This document shows, in pieces, positions 8,857 to 18,150 of a stretch of 64,000 bases of DNA. Position 1 is the first letter of the stretch, and each line of letters starts with the position of its first letter. This DNA comes from Gammaproteobacteria bacterium (GTDB taxonomy: Bacteria; Pseudomonadota; Gammaproteobacteria; Chromatiales; Chromatiaceae). Where the stretch lies: assembly GCA_020445255.1 (NCBI GenBank), contig JAGRGY010000002.1, forward strand, positions 124,001 through 188,000. The letters are read 5' to 3'. The translations under genes and the position numbers were made by a program. The notes under the pieces are model-generated. The model was not told the DNA's origin. It worked only from the letters and a program-made list of their open reading frames with translations, and ran no database searches.

Positions 8857-11800
8857 TTACTTGATCCTGACCCACGACTTGCGGCCGGAGCCGCCGACGT
8901 CCGGGCGTTCCCGCTTGACGTCGATCTGCGCGTTCTTCGAGCCGGACATGTTCTTGGTCTGGAACTCATTGTCGCCCTCACCGAAGCCGGCCAGGATCGC
9001 CGGCGGCTGGATGATGCCGACCTTGGACTTGACGCCGCTGATCGGTGTCGAGACCTCGTTGCCATTGCCGTCGTCGACGGTGTACATGTCGAACACGCCG
9101 TCGCCGTCGAGGTCGAGCACCGGGATATCGAGACGGCCGCCGTTGCTCGGGTCGATCTCCATCAGCCAGCCCGAACCGCCCTCGTCGCACGCCACCGGTG
9201 ACGGTGTCGTCGTAACGAAGATCAGGCGGCTGGCACGCAGGATGGGCTCGAACACGATCTTCTCGCCGTCATCCTCCATGTCGAGATACCAGCCACACGA
9301 CTGGTCGGTGTCGCATGCACCCGCAGCGATCGACGAATCCGGATTGGCCCACTGGATCGGCGTGTTGCTGACGATGCGGATCTCCTCCTGCTCACCACCG
9401 AATGTCTCCAGGACCTGGGTCGTGATCGTCTGCCGCTGCAGACGATTGGAGTTGCGCGCTGTCACGGACGTGATCGTCTGGCCGTCGTCACGGTCCCAGA
9501 TGCCGTACATGGTGTTCGGGTCGACGGCCGTGTCCGGGTCCTGATCGGTCAGCTCGTAGTACTTGCCGGTGCCGAAGAAGACCATGCGACCCTTGGCGTA
9601 GACCGGATGGAAACCGACCGCCACGCGCGACGTGATGTGCTGCACGTCGCCGGCCGGGTTCTTGGCCTTGTACAGCAGCGTGGTGTTGGCACGCGCGAAG
9701 CCCGATCCGGCGGTCGCCTGGAAGCGCCACAGGTTGCCGTTCAGATCACCGGCATACAGCAGGTCGGCATCACCATCGCCGTCCACGTCGACCGCGGCGA
9801 CCGACGCCAGGCCGTTGCCGTTGCCATGCGACGCCGATCCGGGCCCCGCCGCCGACAGGTCGATCGTCGACAGCAAATGGCCGTCTTTGAGCCGTACCAC
9901 GTAAAGCACCGCCTTGCCGTCCTTGCCGTGGTAGCCGTTGCCGAAGATCGCCACCCAATCGGCGTAGCCCTCGGCTTTGACGATGATCGGCTGGCTGTAT
10001 GCGTATCCCAGCTGCTCGAAGTCGCTGCCGTTGACCGTCGGCGTCGCCATGATGTCCCAGAGTGCGACATCCGCGGCCGTGGATTCGTCGAAATCACCTG
10101 GGTCGGTGATATCGAGCGCGAAGATACCCGATCCACCGCCGCCCATCGTGCCGATGAGCACGGTGTGCCAGGCGCCATCGAAGAAGGCATCGACCGTCGT
10201 GATCGGGCCGTCGGCATAGTACTTGTGCTGATAGTTGGGTGACGTCAGCTCGTTCAGCGTCGCATAGGTGCCGAGCGGCACGTAGGCGATTCGTTCGTCA
10301 CCGGTGCAGGCCGATACGCCGTGCAGCGCGCCGTCGTTGCCGCCGAAGTACAGGATCGGCTCCCGATCGAGGTCTGCGACCGAGCGCAGCGCGCCACCCG
10401 AATCGAAGCACTCGACATCGCTGTTTGCCGCCTTGAAGTCCGAGTAGGCGACCGCCTCCATCGTGTCCGGGTAGCTGAACTGCGGCGCGCCGACCACGGT
10501 CGGCGTCGAGTTGACCACGTCGCCGAGCAGCCTGATCTCTCCCTCCTGGGTCGTTCGGTCGCGGAAGACATGCAGCCCGCCCGCTTGGGAGACTTCGTTG
10601 GTCTGGTCACCGCGCAGCCAGTCGAGACGGGCGCTGCCCAACGCATCGGGGTTACCGGAGGCGGGATTCAGATTGAGCGCCGTCTGCTGGGCGACATTCA
10701 GGCTGCCCCAACGGAACGGCACGCCACCGCCGACGACGTTGCCGCCCCCGTCGACGATCGTGCTGTCCCAGGTAATCCATTCACGCCCGGTGTCCGGGTC
10801 CTGATCCTTGACCTGCTCCGCAACGTCCCACTCCGGGTCGACCTGGTTGACGGCTCCAGTCGTCGGGTCGACTTCCAGCGACACCACGCTGCCGGACCAG
10901 TCGTTGCTGTCGAAACGTGCCTGGAACAGGCGCGTGTTGGTCTGCAGGCTGACCGAGTTCGCGACGACCGAGGCCGATGACGAGGTGGTTGCGATCGTCG
11001 ACAGATAGGCGGCGAGTTTGGGACCGATCTGCGACGGGTCGTCGGCGAAGAAGAAGCTGTCCGACAGACCGTCGCCGTCCTCGTCCCATTCAGCCGCCAC
11101 GTCCGGCAACACTGGATCACCGGGGTCCGCGTTGTCGCTGTCATTGAACGAACCGTACTTGGCAGCCAGCTGCAGCGGCGTCGGCAGGTTCACCGCCCCC
11201 GATGCGCCGGCGTTGAAGGTCACGATGTACGGGTTCGGTTCGCGGTTCTGGTTGTCGTTATCGAAATCGTCGGCCGAGAAGTTGTCCCCGTTCTTGTACC
11301 TCAGGTTCGTGTATTCACCATCCGCGGTACTACCCGAGGCGACGAAGCCGACCTTGACCGACACGCCGGCATACTTGTGCACGATACGCACCGTGACGCG
11401 CACCGTGTTGTCGCCGGGGTTGCTGTCGTTGGCACCGTTGTTGTCATCGTCGTGGCCCTGGCACACGGCGCCGACGCAGGCCGAGATCTGCGACATCACG
11501 TCGAGGTCGTAGTCGTTGCCCCAGGCCGAGTCTTCCCATTGTGGCAGCATCCGCACGTAGACGAGGTTGCCGTCGCCGTCGTATTCCGCAGCCGTCACCG
11601 TCAGCGCCGCGAGCGTGGAGGCCTTCCACTGATCGCTGTCCAGCGCCGGCAAGGCATTGGTCGGGCCGGCATAGGCCGTCGGCACGATCGTGACCGCGCC
11701 GCCACCGACCTTCAGCGAGAACTCCGGCAGGTTCTTGGCCATTGCGATCGCGAAGGTCTTGATGGTCTGGTCGTCCGGATACCCGTTGCCGGCGCGCAGG

Positions 11801-13455
11801 TCGGTCGTGTGCGCCTTGTAGGCGATGCCGGCCATCGCGTAGCCACCCTGCTTGGTCGGCGTCGCCGGGCACAGGCCACGCATGTGCGACAACTGATCGA
11901 ATGTCTTCGCGGTACATACGTTGCTGTCGGGATTCGCCACCGGTGCCGCACCGACCTCGCCGATGAACACGTCGTCGCCCCATACGCCCTGGTTCATCTC
12001 CTCGACGCCGATGGCGTCGGTCGCGTCGTCGATGTCACCGAGCACAGCCGGTACGTTGCCGGACAGGTTGTCGGTATCGAAGCTGTTGTCACCGCTCGAC
12101 AACACGACGACGTTCATCGGCGTACACCAGTCGTCGGCCGGCATCGGGTCGTCCCAGGCCGCATGTGTCAGGCCCAGCGAATCGTTTGCGACATCGAAGG
12201 TGTTGGTCGCCGCACCACTGCCGATCAGGTAGCGCACCGACTCGAGGTACAGCTCCGACAGCGGGTTGCCCCAGTTCGAGCACTTACGGGTCGCGAGATT
12301 GCTCGTCAGATAGGTGTTGATGCTGATGCCGAAGGTGTTGCAGTCCTGGTACACGTGCGACGTGTAATCCCAGGCGTTGATACGCAGCTTGTCGAGCGTC
12401 GACACGATGCCGTTGACGTTGTTGAAGGTACCGTCGCTCAGGTCGACCTCGTCGTCCGCGGCATTGGCATTGCCCGCAAAGTAGCCCATGGCCTTGCGCA
12501 GCACGCCGCCCTTGTCGCGCTTCTGGTAGCTGCCGGTCATCAGTCCGAAGCGCAGTGACCCGTCTTCACCGTAATCCTGCAACAGGCCGACCGGCTTGTA
12601 GGTCGCCCCATAGAGTTTGCAGTTCTCTTCGAGTTTGCCGGCGACACACACCTCGACACGCACGTTCGGCGCATTCGACGTGTTCGGGCTGTACAGGTTC
12701 GTTGCGGTGCCTGGGCTCGTGCCGTTGTTGCGCCAGCCACACTGGTAGACCTCGTCCGCCGACCAGCGCGGCCAGGATCCGGACGCGATGCGTATCTTCG
12801 GCGGGTAGGTCGCGGTGTTGACGCTCTGCGTCTGGGTGTTGCCGCCGGGACCGGGCGTGACGTTGCAGATCGAGATCGTCGACGTGGCGGCGTTGTAGTT
12901 GCTCGGCACGTAGTTGTCCATGTCGTCGCCCGCGTCAGCGGTGAAGACCTTGACGAAGGCATGTACCTCGTCGGGCACCAGTTCGCGCTCCAGCACCGTG
13001 GCAGCGTCGGTATCGGTGAAGCGCTTGCCGCCGTAAAGGGCCTTGCGCAGCACGTCGATGCGCATCATCGTCGCCCAGTTCAGGAAGTTGCCGCTCCAGT
13101 CGCCGCTCGCCGCAGCGTTGTTGCAGTGGTGACTGTTGGCCCCGTTCGCGGCGTCGCGCGGCTCGAAATTGCCACTCCCATTGTCATACTGGTAGCAACG
13201 GTTGCTGTCGAAGTAGCCGTAGTAGTCAAACGTGTCGGTGTAGGTGTTGTCGATCTTGCCGTCGCCGTTCAGGTCGGAGTAGTCGGCGAACGCCTTCTTG
13301 AACAACTGGTGGTCGACCGACATCGCGAACATCACCATCGGGCTGATCTGCGAGACCAGGAACAGAGGCTCCTGTGCCGGCAGCGCGACGGCGGCGCGGC
13401 TCGACATCAAACCCCACATCACCGCCAGCGCGGTACTGACAAGTTTCGTGCGCAT
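8857..13455 (-). CDS. pilY1: PilY1-like type IV pilus tip adhesin/assembly factor
   Basis: A 1532-residue secreted protein with a signal peptide (about 1-26, ending VALPAQ). Its large N-terminal region starts LFLVSQISPMVMFAMSVDHQ, and its C-terminal half (about 1000-1450) has the PilY1 beta-propeller features YFGGNDGALHGVSA and GTMGGGGSGIFALDITDP. Three EF-hand-like calcium loops are visible: DLNGDGKID near residue 62, DVDGDGDADL in the propeller and DLDGDGVFD near the C-terminus. Family members sit at the pilus tip, bind calcium and affect extension, adhesion and surface sensing. It lies between pilX and pilE in the usual order. The longer, cysteine-containing N-terminus is variable in this family and probably dictates adhesion. 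Confidence 0.93.
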   Translation of the reverse strand: MRTKLVSTALAVMWGLMSSRAAVALPAQEPLFLVSQISPMVMFAMSVDHQLFKKAFADYSDLNGDGKIDNTYTDTFDYYGYFDSNRCYQYDNGSGNFEPRDAANGANSHHCNNAAASGDWSGNFLNWATMMRIDVLRKALYGGKRFTDTDAATVLERELVPDEVHAFVKVFTADAGDDMDNYVPSNYNAATSTISICNVTPGPGGNTQTQSVNTATYPPKIRIASGSWPRWSADEVYQCGWRNNGTSPGTATNLYSPNTSNAPNVRVEVCVAGKLEENCKLYGATYKPVGLLQDYGEDGSLRFGLMTGSYQKRDKGGVLRKAMGYFAGNANAADDEVDLSDGTFNNVNGIVSTLDKLRINAWDYTSHVYQDCNTFGISINTYLTSNLATRKCSNWGNPLSELYLESVRYLIGSGAATNTFDVANDSLGLTHAAWDDPMPADDWCTPMNVVVLSSGDNSFDTDNLSGNVPAVLGDIDDATDAIGVEEMNQGVWGDDVFIGEVGAAPVANPDSNVCTAKTFDQLSHMRGLCPATPTKQGGYAMAGIAYKAHTTDLRAGNGYPDDQTIKTFAIAMAKNLPEFSLKVGGGAVTIVPTAYAGPTNALPALDSDQWKASTLAALTVTAAEYDGDGNLVYVRMLPQWEDSAWGNDYDLDVMSQISACVGAVCQGHDDDNNGANDSNPGDNTVRVTVRIVHKYAGVSVKVGFVASGSTADGEYTNLRYKNGDNFSADDFDNDNQNREPNPYIVTFNAGASGAVNLPTPLQLAAKYGSFNDSDNADPGDPVLPDVAAEWDEDGDGLSDSFFFADDPSQIGPKLAAYLSTIATTSSSASVVANSVSLQTNTRLFQARFDSNDWSGSVVSLEVDPTTGAVNQVDPEWDVAEQVKDQDPDTGREWITWDSTIVDGGGNVVGGGVPFRWGSLNVAQQTALNLNPASGNPDALGSARLDWLRGDQTNEVSQAGGLHVFRDRTTQEGEIRLLGDVVNSTPTVVGAPQFSYPDTMEAVAYSDFKAANSDVECFDSGGALRSVADLDREPILYFGGNDGALHGVSACTGDERIAYVPLGTYATLNELTSPNYQHKYYADGPITTVDAFFDGAWHTVLIGTMGGGGSGIFALDITDPGDFDESTAADVALWDIMATPTVNGSDFEQLGYAYSQPIIVKAEGYADWVAIFGNGYHGKDGKAVLYVVRLKDGHLLSTIDLSAAGPGSASHGNGNGLASVAAVDVDGDGDADLLYAGDLNGNLWRFQATAGSGFARANTTLLYKAKNPAGDVQHITSRVAVGFHPVYAKGRMVFFGTGKYYELTDQDPDTAVDPNTMYGIWDRDDGQTITSVTARNSNRLQRQTITTQVLETFGGEQEEIRIVSNTPIQWANPDSSIAAGACDTDQSCGWYLDMEDDGEKIVFEPILRASRLIFVTTTPSPVACDEGGSGWLMEIDPSNGGRLDIPVLDLDGDGVFDMYTVDDGNGNEVSTPISGVKSKVGIIQPPAILAGFGEGDNEFQTKNMSGSKNAQIDVKRERPDVGGSGRKSWVRIK

Positions 13456-13467
13456 GATGAATACCTC

Positions 13468-14034
13468 TTAGTTCCCGTTCCAGTCGAACAGCGTGCTTTG
13501 CAGGATCACCTCGCTGTTCGGTGAAATGCCCCTGCCCCGCGCGGTGACACGGTAGTAGCTGAGCGGAAACGGCACGTTCTGGGTGCCGATCGCCAGATTG
13601 CTGCCCGGCAACTCGATGGACGGGAGCTTCTCTATGTAAAACTCGGGATCCGCGCTGAGCAGCGTATGGTCCTTGTCCATCTGATTCGTGTTGAGCGCGA
13701 TCCAGGCATCGTCGTCATCGACCATGCTCGGCATGACGCTGTGCGACATCACCGAGACGTCGTAGGTGCCGTCGCTGCCGTCGAACGCCATCGCCCCGAA
13801 CACCGTCGTGTTCGCAACCTGCTGCTCGCCGGTGCGCAGCGCGGCCTCGGCGGCCTCGAATGCCGCGGTCAGATCGCGGAAGTTGCCCGCCATCTTTTCC
13901 TCCATCGTCGTGTCGCGCACGCCCGCGGCGCCGAGTACGGTCAGCACCAGCAGCAGCACCAGCGCGACGATCAGCACCACACCGCGCTGCCGCGATTGAT
14001 GGAAATGGCCGAATCGGTCGAGTGTTCGCATCAT
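13468..14034 (-). CDS. pilX: Type IV minor pilin assembly protein PilX
   Basis: A 188-residue PilX-type protein. The leader ends SRQRG, followed by the hydrophobic mature N-terminus VVLIVALVLLLVLTVLGAAG and then the family's RDTTMEEKMAGNFRD and AFEAAEAALR segments. As in other PilX proteins, position 5 of the mature chain is not Glu. It overlaps the pilW stop by 4 nt and precedes pilY1 by 12 nt. PilX is part of the minor-pilin priming complex at the pilus tip with PilV, PilW and PilY1. Confidence 0.9.
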   Translation of the reverse strand: MMRTLDRFGHFHQSRQRGVVLIVALVLLLVLTVLGAAGVRDTTMEEKMAGNFRDLTAAFEAAEAALRTGEQQVANTTVFGAMAFDGSDGTYDVSVMSHSVMPSMVDDDDAWIALNTNQMDKDHTLLSADPEFYIEKLPSIELPGSNLAIGTQNVPFPLSYYRVTARGRGISPNSEVILQSTLFDWNGN

Positions 14035-15140
14035 TCGAGAATCCCGTTGCGTACGGAGATCAGTGCCGAAAATTCCTGCCGCACCCGCAGGTCGCCCGCG
14101 GCCGGCGTGATCGGCGTGTTCTGCACCGGAAACCAGGTGTAGGGGGCCGATGTCGCGCTCGCCGCTTCGATGCTGCTGAGCAGCAGCGAGACCCGGATCG
14201 CGACCACGTTGGGCCAGTCGGTGGCCACCATCGTCGGGGCGCCGGGCCCGTTACGGAACGCATCGATCTCCCCGTCGAGATCAGTATCGAGCCCGTATTC
14301 GACCTGGAAGTCTTCGACGCCGTCGACCAGCTCGACTGCCGGCGTGGCGGGATCCTCGTCTTCTCGATAGAGCGCGATGATGTCCTGACCGCTGCTGTTA
14401 TCGCGGCCGGTGTCCGCGACGAAGTAGGTACGGCTGACCAGCTTGCTGACGGTCGCGTCGAGACCGAAGCCACGTGACAGGTTGGCTTGGGAATTGGTTG
14501 CTCCGCCCGCGGCGTGCGCAAGCGTCGTTCCGCCGCCGCCGACGCCGCTGACCGCGAAGATGTCGACGCCGGCGCAGTCCGAGATCGCGACATAGTCGCC
14601 GACCTCGAACGTATCCGAGAAACCCTGCACATCGACGGTGCCCGACGTGATCACGGCGCCCGAGACGTAGTCGAGCTTGCGATCGAGCGGCCCGCGGATC
14701 TGCAGCGAATCGGTGCCTTGGTCTCCGCGGTTGCCATCCCCGTCGAAATCAGGACCAATGTCCATCTCCGTTCCTGCGTCGTCGTAGTCGTGATATTTCC
14801 CCGTTTCATCATTCCGTCCTTGGAAGAAGGTCTGGTCAGGAAAACCGTCGAGAAAATCGGTCTTCGGCGCGTTGGTGCTGACCAGATTGATGATGCGCGG
14901 CGCCGGGCTCACGCGCGGCGAGATGCAGCCGCCGTAACCGGCCAGCTGAATGTCCGACGCGATCTGCTGGATCGCGTAGCGGCCGTTCTCCTGCAGCACG
15001 CTCAGGCCGTTCTGCAGGTTGTAGGTGGCCTTGTTGGCCGAGAATACCAGCAGCACACCGGCCAGCAGCGTCAGGCTCAGCGCGGTCGCGATCATCAGTT
15101 CGACCAGGGTCAGGCCCTGTTGGCGCTTCAGTGCGCTCAT
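14031..15140 (-). CDS. pilW: Type IV minor pilin assembly protein PilW
   Basis: A 369-residue minor pilin. Read from ATG at 15140, the leader MSALKRQQG is followed by LTLVELMIATALSLTLLAGV, with Glu5 and a G^L cleavage site. The next part is the PilW-like stretch LQNGLSVLQENGRYAIQQIA and a large globular domain with a cysteine in AGYGGCISP. The ATG overlaps the pilV stop (ATGA), which decides the start over an in-frame codon 15 codons upstream. Length and segments fit PilW, a component of the tip-initiation complex. Confidence 0.92.
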   Translation of the reverse strand: MSALKRQQGLTLVELMIATALSLTLLAGVLLVFSANKATYNLQNGLSVLQENGRYAIQQIASDIQLAGYGGCISPRVSPAPRIINLVSTNAPKTDFLDGFPDQTFFQGRNDETGKYHDYDDAGTEMDIGPDFDGDGNRGDQGTDSLQIRGPLDRKLDYVSGAVITSGTVDVQGFSDTFEVGDYVAISDCAGVDIFAVSGVGGGGTTLAHAAGGATNSQANLSRGFGLDATVSKLVSRTYFVADTGRDNSSGQDIIALYREDEDPATPAVELVDGVEDFQVEYGLDTDLDGEIDAFRNGPGAPTMVATDWPNVVAIRVSLLLSSIEAASATSAPYTWFPVQNTPITPAAGDLRVRQEFSALISVRNGILE

Positions 15141-15634
15141 AGCTGCGACCTCGTAACCAGGATCTGGCCTGCATCGTTGGCGCAATCCAGGTCTGTCCCA
15201 CGATCATCGGCCCAGCACACCGATACCTCGGCAACATTGAACGTGATTCCGCCCGCGGCTACCGGCTGGACATCGATCTTCCCATCGCCCGAGATCCGGC
15301 TCAGCGCGGCCCTGAAGTCGATCAGGTCGAGATCCGCCACATTGCCTCCGTTGCAGTTGTTGAAACACGCGCCCGCGCCTGGTGCGGCGTCGCCGAAGTC
15401 GGTGTCGTATTCACCGGCGACGGCTGCGTCGCGGTTCGCGCGCATGCGGTCGATGATGTCACCGGCGATCAGCGCGGCCTGGGTGCGCTGGAACGCGCTG
15501 TAGTTGTTGCGCAGGCCGAGCGTCTGCAATCCGCTGAGACCGAGCAGGCCGATCGACAGCACGATCAGCGCGACCAGCACCTCGAGCAGCGTGAAACCGC
15601 GCCCGCGACGGCGATCGAAAGCCCTCAACTGCAT
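15137..15634 (-). CDS. pilV: Type IV minor pilin PilV
   Basis: A 165-residue minor pilin read from ATG at 15634, with GGAG eight bases upstream. The leader is MQLRAFDRRRGRG, then FTLLEVLVALIVLSIGLLGL with canonical G^F cleavage and Glu5, followed by the PilV signature SGLQTLGLRNNYSAFQRTQA. The globular part has four cysteines (ACFNNC, VCW, LDC) likely to form disulfides. It overlaps fimT by 10 nt and pilW by 4 nt, so these genes are tightly coupled. Confidence 0.92.
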   Translation of the reverse strand: MQLRAFDRRRGRGFTLLEVLVALIVLSIGLLGLSGLQTLGLRNNYSAFQRTQAALIAGDIIDRMRANRDAAVAGEYDTDFGDAAPGAGACFNNCNGGNVADLDLIDFRAALSRISGDGKIDVQPVAAGGITFNVAEVSVCWADDRGTDLDCANDAGQILVTRSQL

Positions 15635-16173
15635 GCTGCACGCTCCAATCGGACCTGTCCGCTGGCATTGATGTACAGGCAACGTGACTGGTTGCCGCTG
15701 GTCTCGCTCTGGCCCAGGTCGATACAGCTGCCGCTACCGGCGCAGGCGCCATTGGCGGTCATGCTGTCGACCTCACCGCGCGCCTGGAAGCGGAAGAAAG
15801 CGCCCGGCGTCGTGGCCACCGACCCCGCCGTCGCGATCGGGAACGCCCTGATCCGTTCGTCGCCACCGTCGATGGTTCCGGCCGTGTCACCGTCGGTGAA
15901 CACCAGCAGCCCGTTGTCCCAGTCATCGTTGCCGCCGCAGGTCGGCGGGCTGGCATCGGGGTCGTCGATTGCACACACCGAGACGTTGGTCGCACGCTTG
16001 ACCGCCTCGCTGCGGGCCAGCTTGAACGCGGTCAGGAATGTGTTGGCCTGCGTCGTGGCACGGTTGTTCGCGGCAACGCCGGTGAACAACGGCATGCCGA
16101 CCGCGATCAGGATGATGGCCACGGCGAGCGTGACCATCAATTCGACCAGCGTGAGTCCTCGTTGTCTGTTCAT
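15625..16173 (-). CDS. fimT: GspH/FimT family minor pseudopilin
   Basis: A 182-residue minor pilin with leader MNRQRG, mature LTLVELMVTLAVAIILIAVG, then PLFTGVAANNRATTQANTFL and KLARSEAVKRATNVSVC, the standard FimT/FimU/GspH layout. Cysteines occur in SVCAID, PTCGG, the ACAGSGSC stretch, the RCLYI region and the C-terminal ACS. It is the first gene of the fimT-pilV-pilW-pilX-pilY1-pilE transcript and is divergent from thiO. ATG at 16173 is preferred because the leader must be short. Only one fimT/fimU gene is present here, whereas Pseudomonas has both. Confidence 0.9.
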   Translation of the reverse strand: MNRQRGLTLVELMVTLAVAIILIAVGMPLFTGVAANNRATTQANTFLTAFKLARSEAVKRATNVSVCAIDDPDASPPTCGGNDDWDNGLLVFTDGDTAGTIDGGDERIRAFPIATAGSVATTPGAFFRFQARGEVDSMTANGACAGSGSCIDLGQSETSGNQSRCLYINASGQVRLERAACS

Positions 16174-16295
16174 AGTGGTCCGTATAGCAGTATCGGTAAA
16201 AAGTCGCTGCCGGGCGGATGATAGACTGCGGCAATTTCCCGACAAGCGGTGATGATCGCCGCGCACCCGACTGTAGCGGCAGATTTTCCATCCTC

Positions 16296-17387
16296 ATGAA
16301 TCGCATCCTCGTCATCGGCGGCGGTGCGGTCGGCATGCTGACCGCACTCGAACTGCGTGAAGCCGGTCACAGTGTCGTGTTGTTCGAACGCGGCGCGACC
16401 GGGCGCGAATCGTCGTGGGCCGGCGGCGGCATCGTGTCGCCGCTGTTCCCGTGGCGCTACCTCGACAGCGTGACCCGGCTGGCGAGCTGGAGCCAGGCGC
16501 ACTACCCGGCGTTCTGCGAACGGATCGCCCGGCCGACCGGCGTCGACCCCGAATACACGGCCAGCGGGCTCATCCTGATCGCACCGGACGAACACGACCA
16601 GGCGACGCGCTGGGCCGAGCAACACGGACGCGTGCTTCAGGTCATCGACCGCGCGCGGTTCGCCGCCCTCGAACCCCGGGCGGCCCACCCGGTCGACGGC
16701 GCGCTGTGGATGCCGGAGGTCGGCCAGGTGCGCAATCCGCGCCTGGTGCGCGCGCTGCGCATCCACCTCGAACGGCTCGGCGTCACGTTGCGTACCGGTG
16801 ACGGCGTGCACCGGCTGCTGGTCGACGACGGTTGCTGCCGCGGCGTCGCCGCGGAATCCGGTGAGCATACCGGCGACCGCACCGTCGTGTGCGCGGGCGC
16901 CTGGAGCGGCGGACTGCTCGACGGACTGCCTGATCCGCCCGCGATCCACCCGCTGCGCGGCCAGATGCTGATGTTCCGCGCACCGCCCGGCACCATCACG
17001 CGCATGGTGCTGGAGGCGAACCGCTACGTGATACCGCGCCGCGATGGCCGTACGCTGTTCGGCAGCACGATCGAGGATGTCGGCTTCGACAAGTCGACCA
17101 CGGCCGAGGCGCGCGCCGAACTGTTCCAGATCGCCACCGAACGATTCCCGGTACTGCGCGACTGCGTGGTCGAGGCGCACTGGGCCGGACTGCGGCCGTC
17201 GTCCCCGGCCGGCGTACCGTTCATCGGCCGCCACCCGCGAATCGCCGACCTGTACGTCAACGCCGGCCATTTCCGCAACGGCATCGTACTCGGCCTGGCC
17301 TCGGCCCGGCTCGCCGCCGACCTGGTGCTGGGGCGCGAGCCGATCGTCGATCCCTCGCCCTACGCGTGGACCGCGGCGCGCGGCTGA
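16296..17387 (+). CDS. thiO: Glycine oxidase ThiO (FAD-dependent)
   Basis: A 363-residue FAD-dependent amine oxidase of the DAO family. The N-terminal FAD site is ILVIGGGAVGMLTALELREA. It is followed by GRESSWAGGGIVSPLFPWRY, the C-terminal FAD contact ERFPVLRDCVVEAHWAGLRP, and the ThiO-like NAGHFRNGIVLGLASARL. ThiO oxidises glycine to dehydroglycine for thiazole synthesis in thiamin biosynthesis. It sits divergently beside fimT, the same position as the Pseudomonas oxidase gene. No other thi gene is in the window. Another D-amino acid substrate is possible, but the end motif strongly resembles ThiO. Confidence 0.85.
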   Translation: MNRILVIGGGAVGMLTALELREAGHSVVLFERGATGRESSWAGGGIVSPLFPWRYLDSVTRLASWSQAHYPAFCERIARPTGVDPEYTASGLILIAPDEHDQATRWAEQHGRVLQVIDRARFAALEPRAAHPVDGALWMPEVGQVRNPRLVRALRIHLERLGVTLRTGDGVHRLLVDDGCCRGVAAESGEHTGDRTVVCAGAWSGGLLDGLPDPPAIHPLRGQMLMFRAPPGTITRMVLEANRYVIPRRDGRTLFGSTIEDVGFDKSTTAEARAELFQIATERFPVLRDCVVEAHWAGLRPSSPAGVPFIGRHPRIADLYVNAGHFRNGIVLGLASARLAADLVLGREPIVDPSPYAWTAARG

Positions 17388-17413
17388 ACACGCGCCGAAC
17401 GCCCGGCCGTGGC

Positions 17414-17443
17414 TTGAGTCGCGCTGGGCTCTGTCCCTATAAT
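17414..17443 (+). promoter_or_regulatory. Sigma-70 promoter of tRNA-Thr
   Basis: TTGAGT (17414-17419) and a perfect TATAAT (17438-17443) with an 18-bp spacer, followed by a GC-rich GCGCGGCC discriminator as expected for stringently controlled stable RNA. The tRNA begins 12 nt after the -10 box. Confidence 0.75.
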
Positions 17444-17455
17444 GCGCGGCCTCGC

Positions 17456-17531
<76 letters not shown>

Positions 17532-17613
17532 TTTTCCCGCCAGGGCGACCCGGCGTGCACCGGCACGCGATCGACGCTATCGTCGTCATCTCCAATCCGC
17601 TTCGGAGTTCCTC

Positions 17614-18144
17614 ATGCGACCCACATTCGCCGGCGCGTTGGTGTTGCTGATGACCGCCTTGTCCCCGGCGCTGCAGGCCGTCAATCTGCCTGGCAGGGTG
17701 TTGCGCGTGATCGACGGCGACACCCTGATCCTGGATGTCGGCGGCGGCCAGTACCGGGTCGAGATCGCCGGCATCGACGCGCCGGAGCTGAACCAGCCCT
17801 GGGGCGAGGTGGCATCCTCGACGTTGGCGCGTCGGCTGACCGGCACGTTCGTGGTCGTGGACGCCGCCGAGATCGACGGCTACCGGGTGCGCGGCGGCCT
17901 GCAGGTGCAGAACCGCGATATCGCCCTGGACCTGCTGTACGCCGGGCTGGCGTGGTCGACGGTGCAGTACGAGCCACCACTCTCCCAACTGTCCGATCAG
18001 GAGCGTCTGGCGCATCCCTACGTGCGCGCCGAGACCGAGGCGCGCATCGACCGGCGCGGGGTGTGGTCCGACCCTCAGCCGGTGCCGCCATGGATCTGGC
18101 GGCTGTGGGGCGGCATGCCGCCGGCACAGCAGCCGCAACAGTAG
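17614..18144 (+). CDS. Secreted thermonuclease-like (SNase fold) protein
   Basis: A 176-residue protein with a signal peptide (about 1-22, ending ALQA) and a staphylococcal-nuclease domain: RVLRVIDGDTLILDV, RVEIAGIDAPELNQPWGEVA and DLLYAGLAWSTVQYEP. Arg and Glu residues occur where the SNase active site expects them (VEIAGIDAPE region and GYRVRG). The segment that normally reads DRYGR is DGYRVRG, so catalysis is probable but not certain. GGAG lies eight bases before ATG at 17614. It converges on tamB with only 6 nt between the stop codons. A periplasmic or secreted nuclease is the likely product. Confidence 0.82.
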   Translation: MRPTFAGALVLLMTALSPALQAVNLPGRVLRVIDGDTLILDVGGGQYRVEIAGIDAPELNQPWGEVASSTLARRLTGTFVVVDAAEIDGYRVRGGLQVQNRDIALDLLYAGLAWSTVQYEPPLSQLSDQERLAHPYVRAETEARIDRRGVWSDPQPVPPWIWRLWGGMPPAQQPQQ

Positions 18145-18150
18145 GCGATC

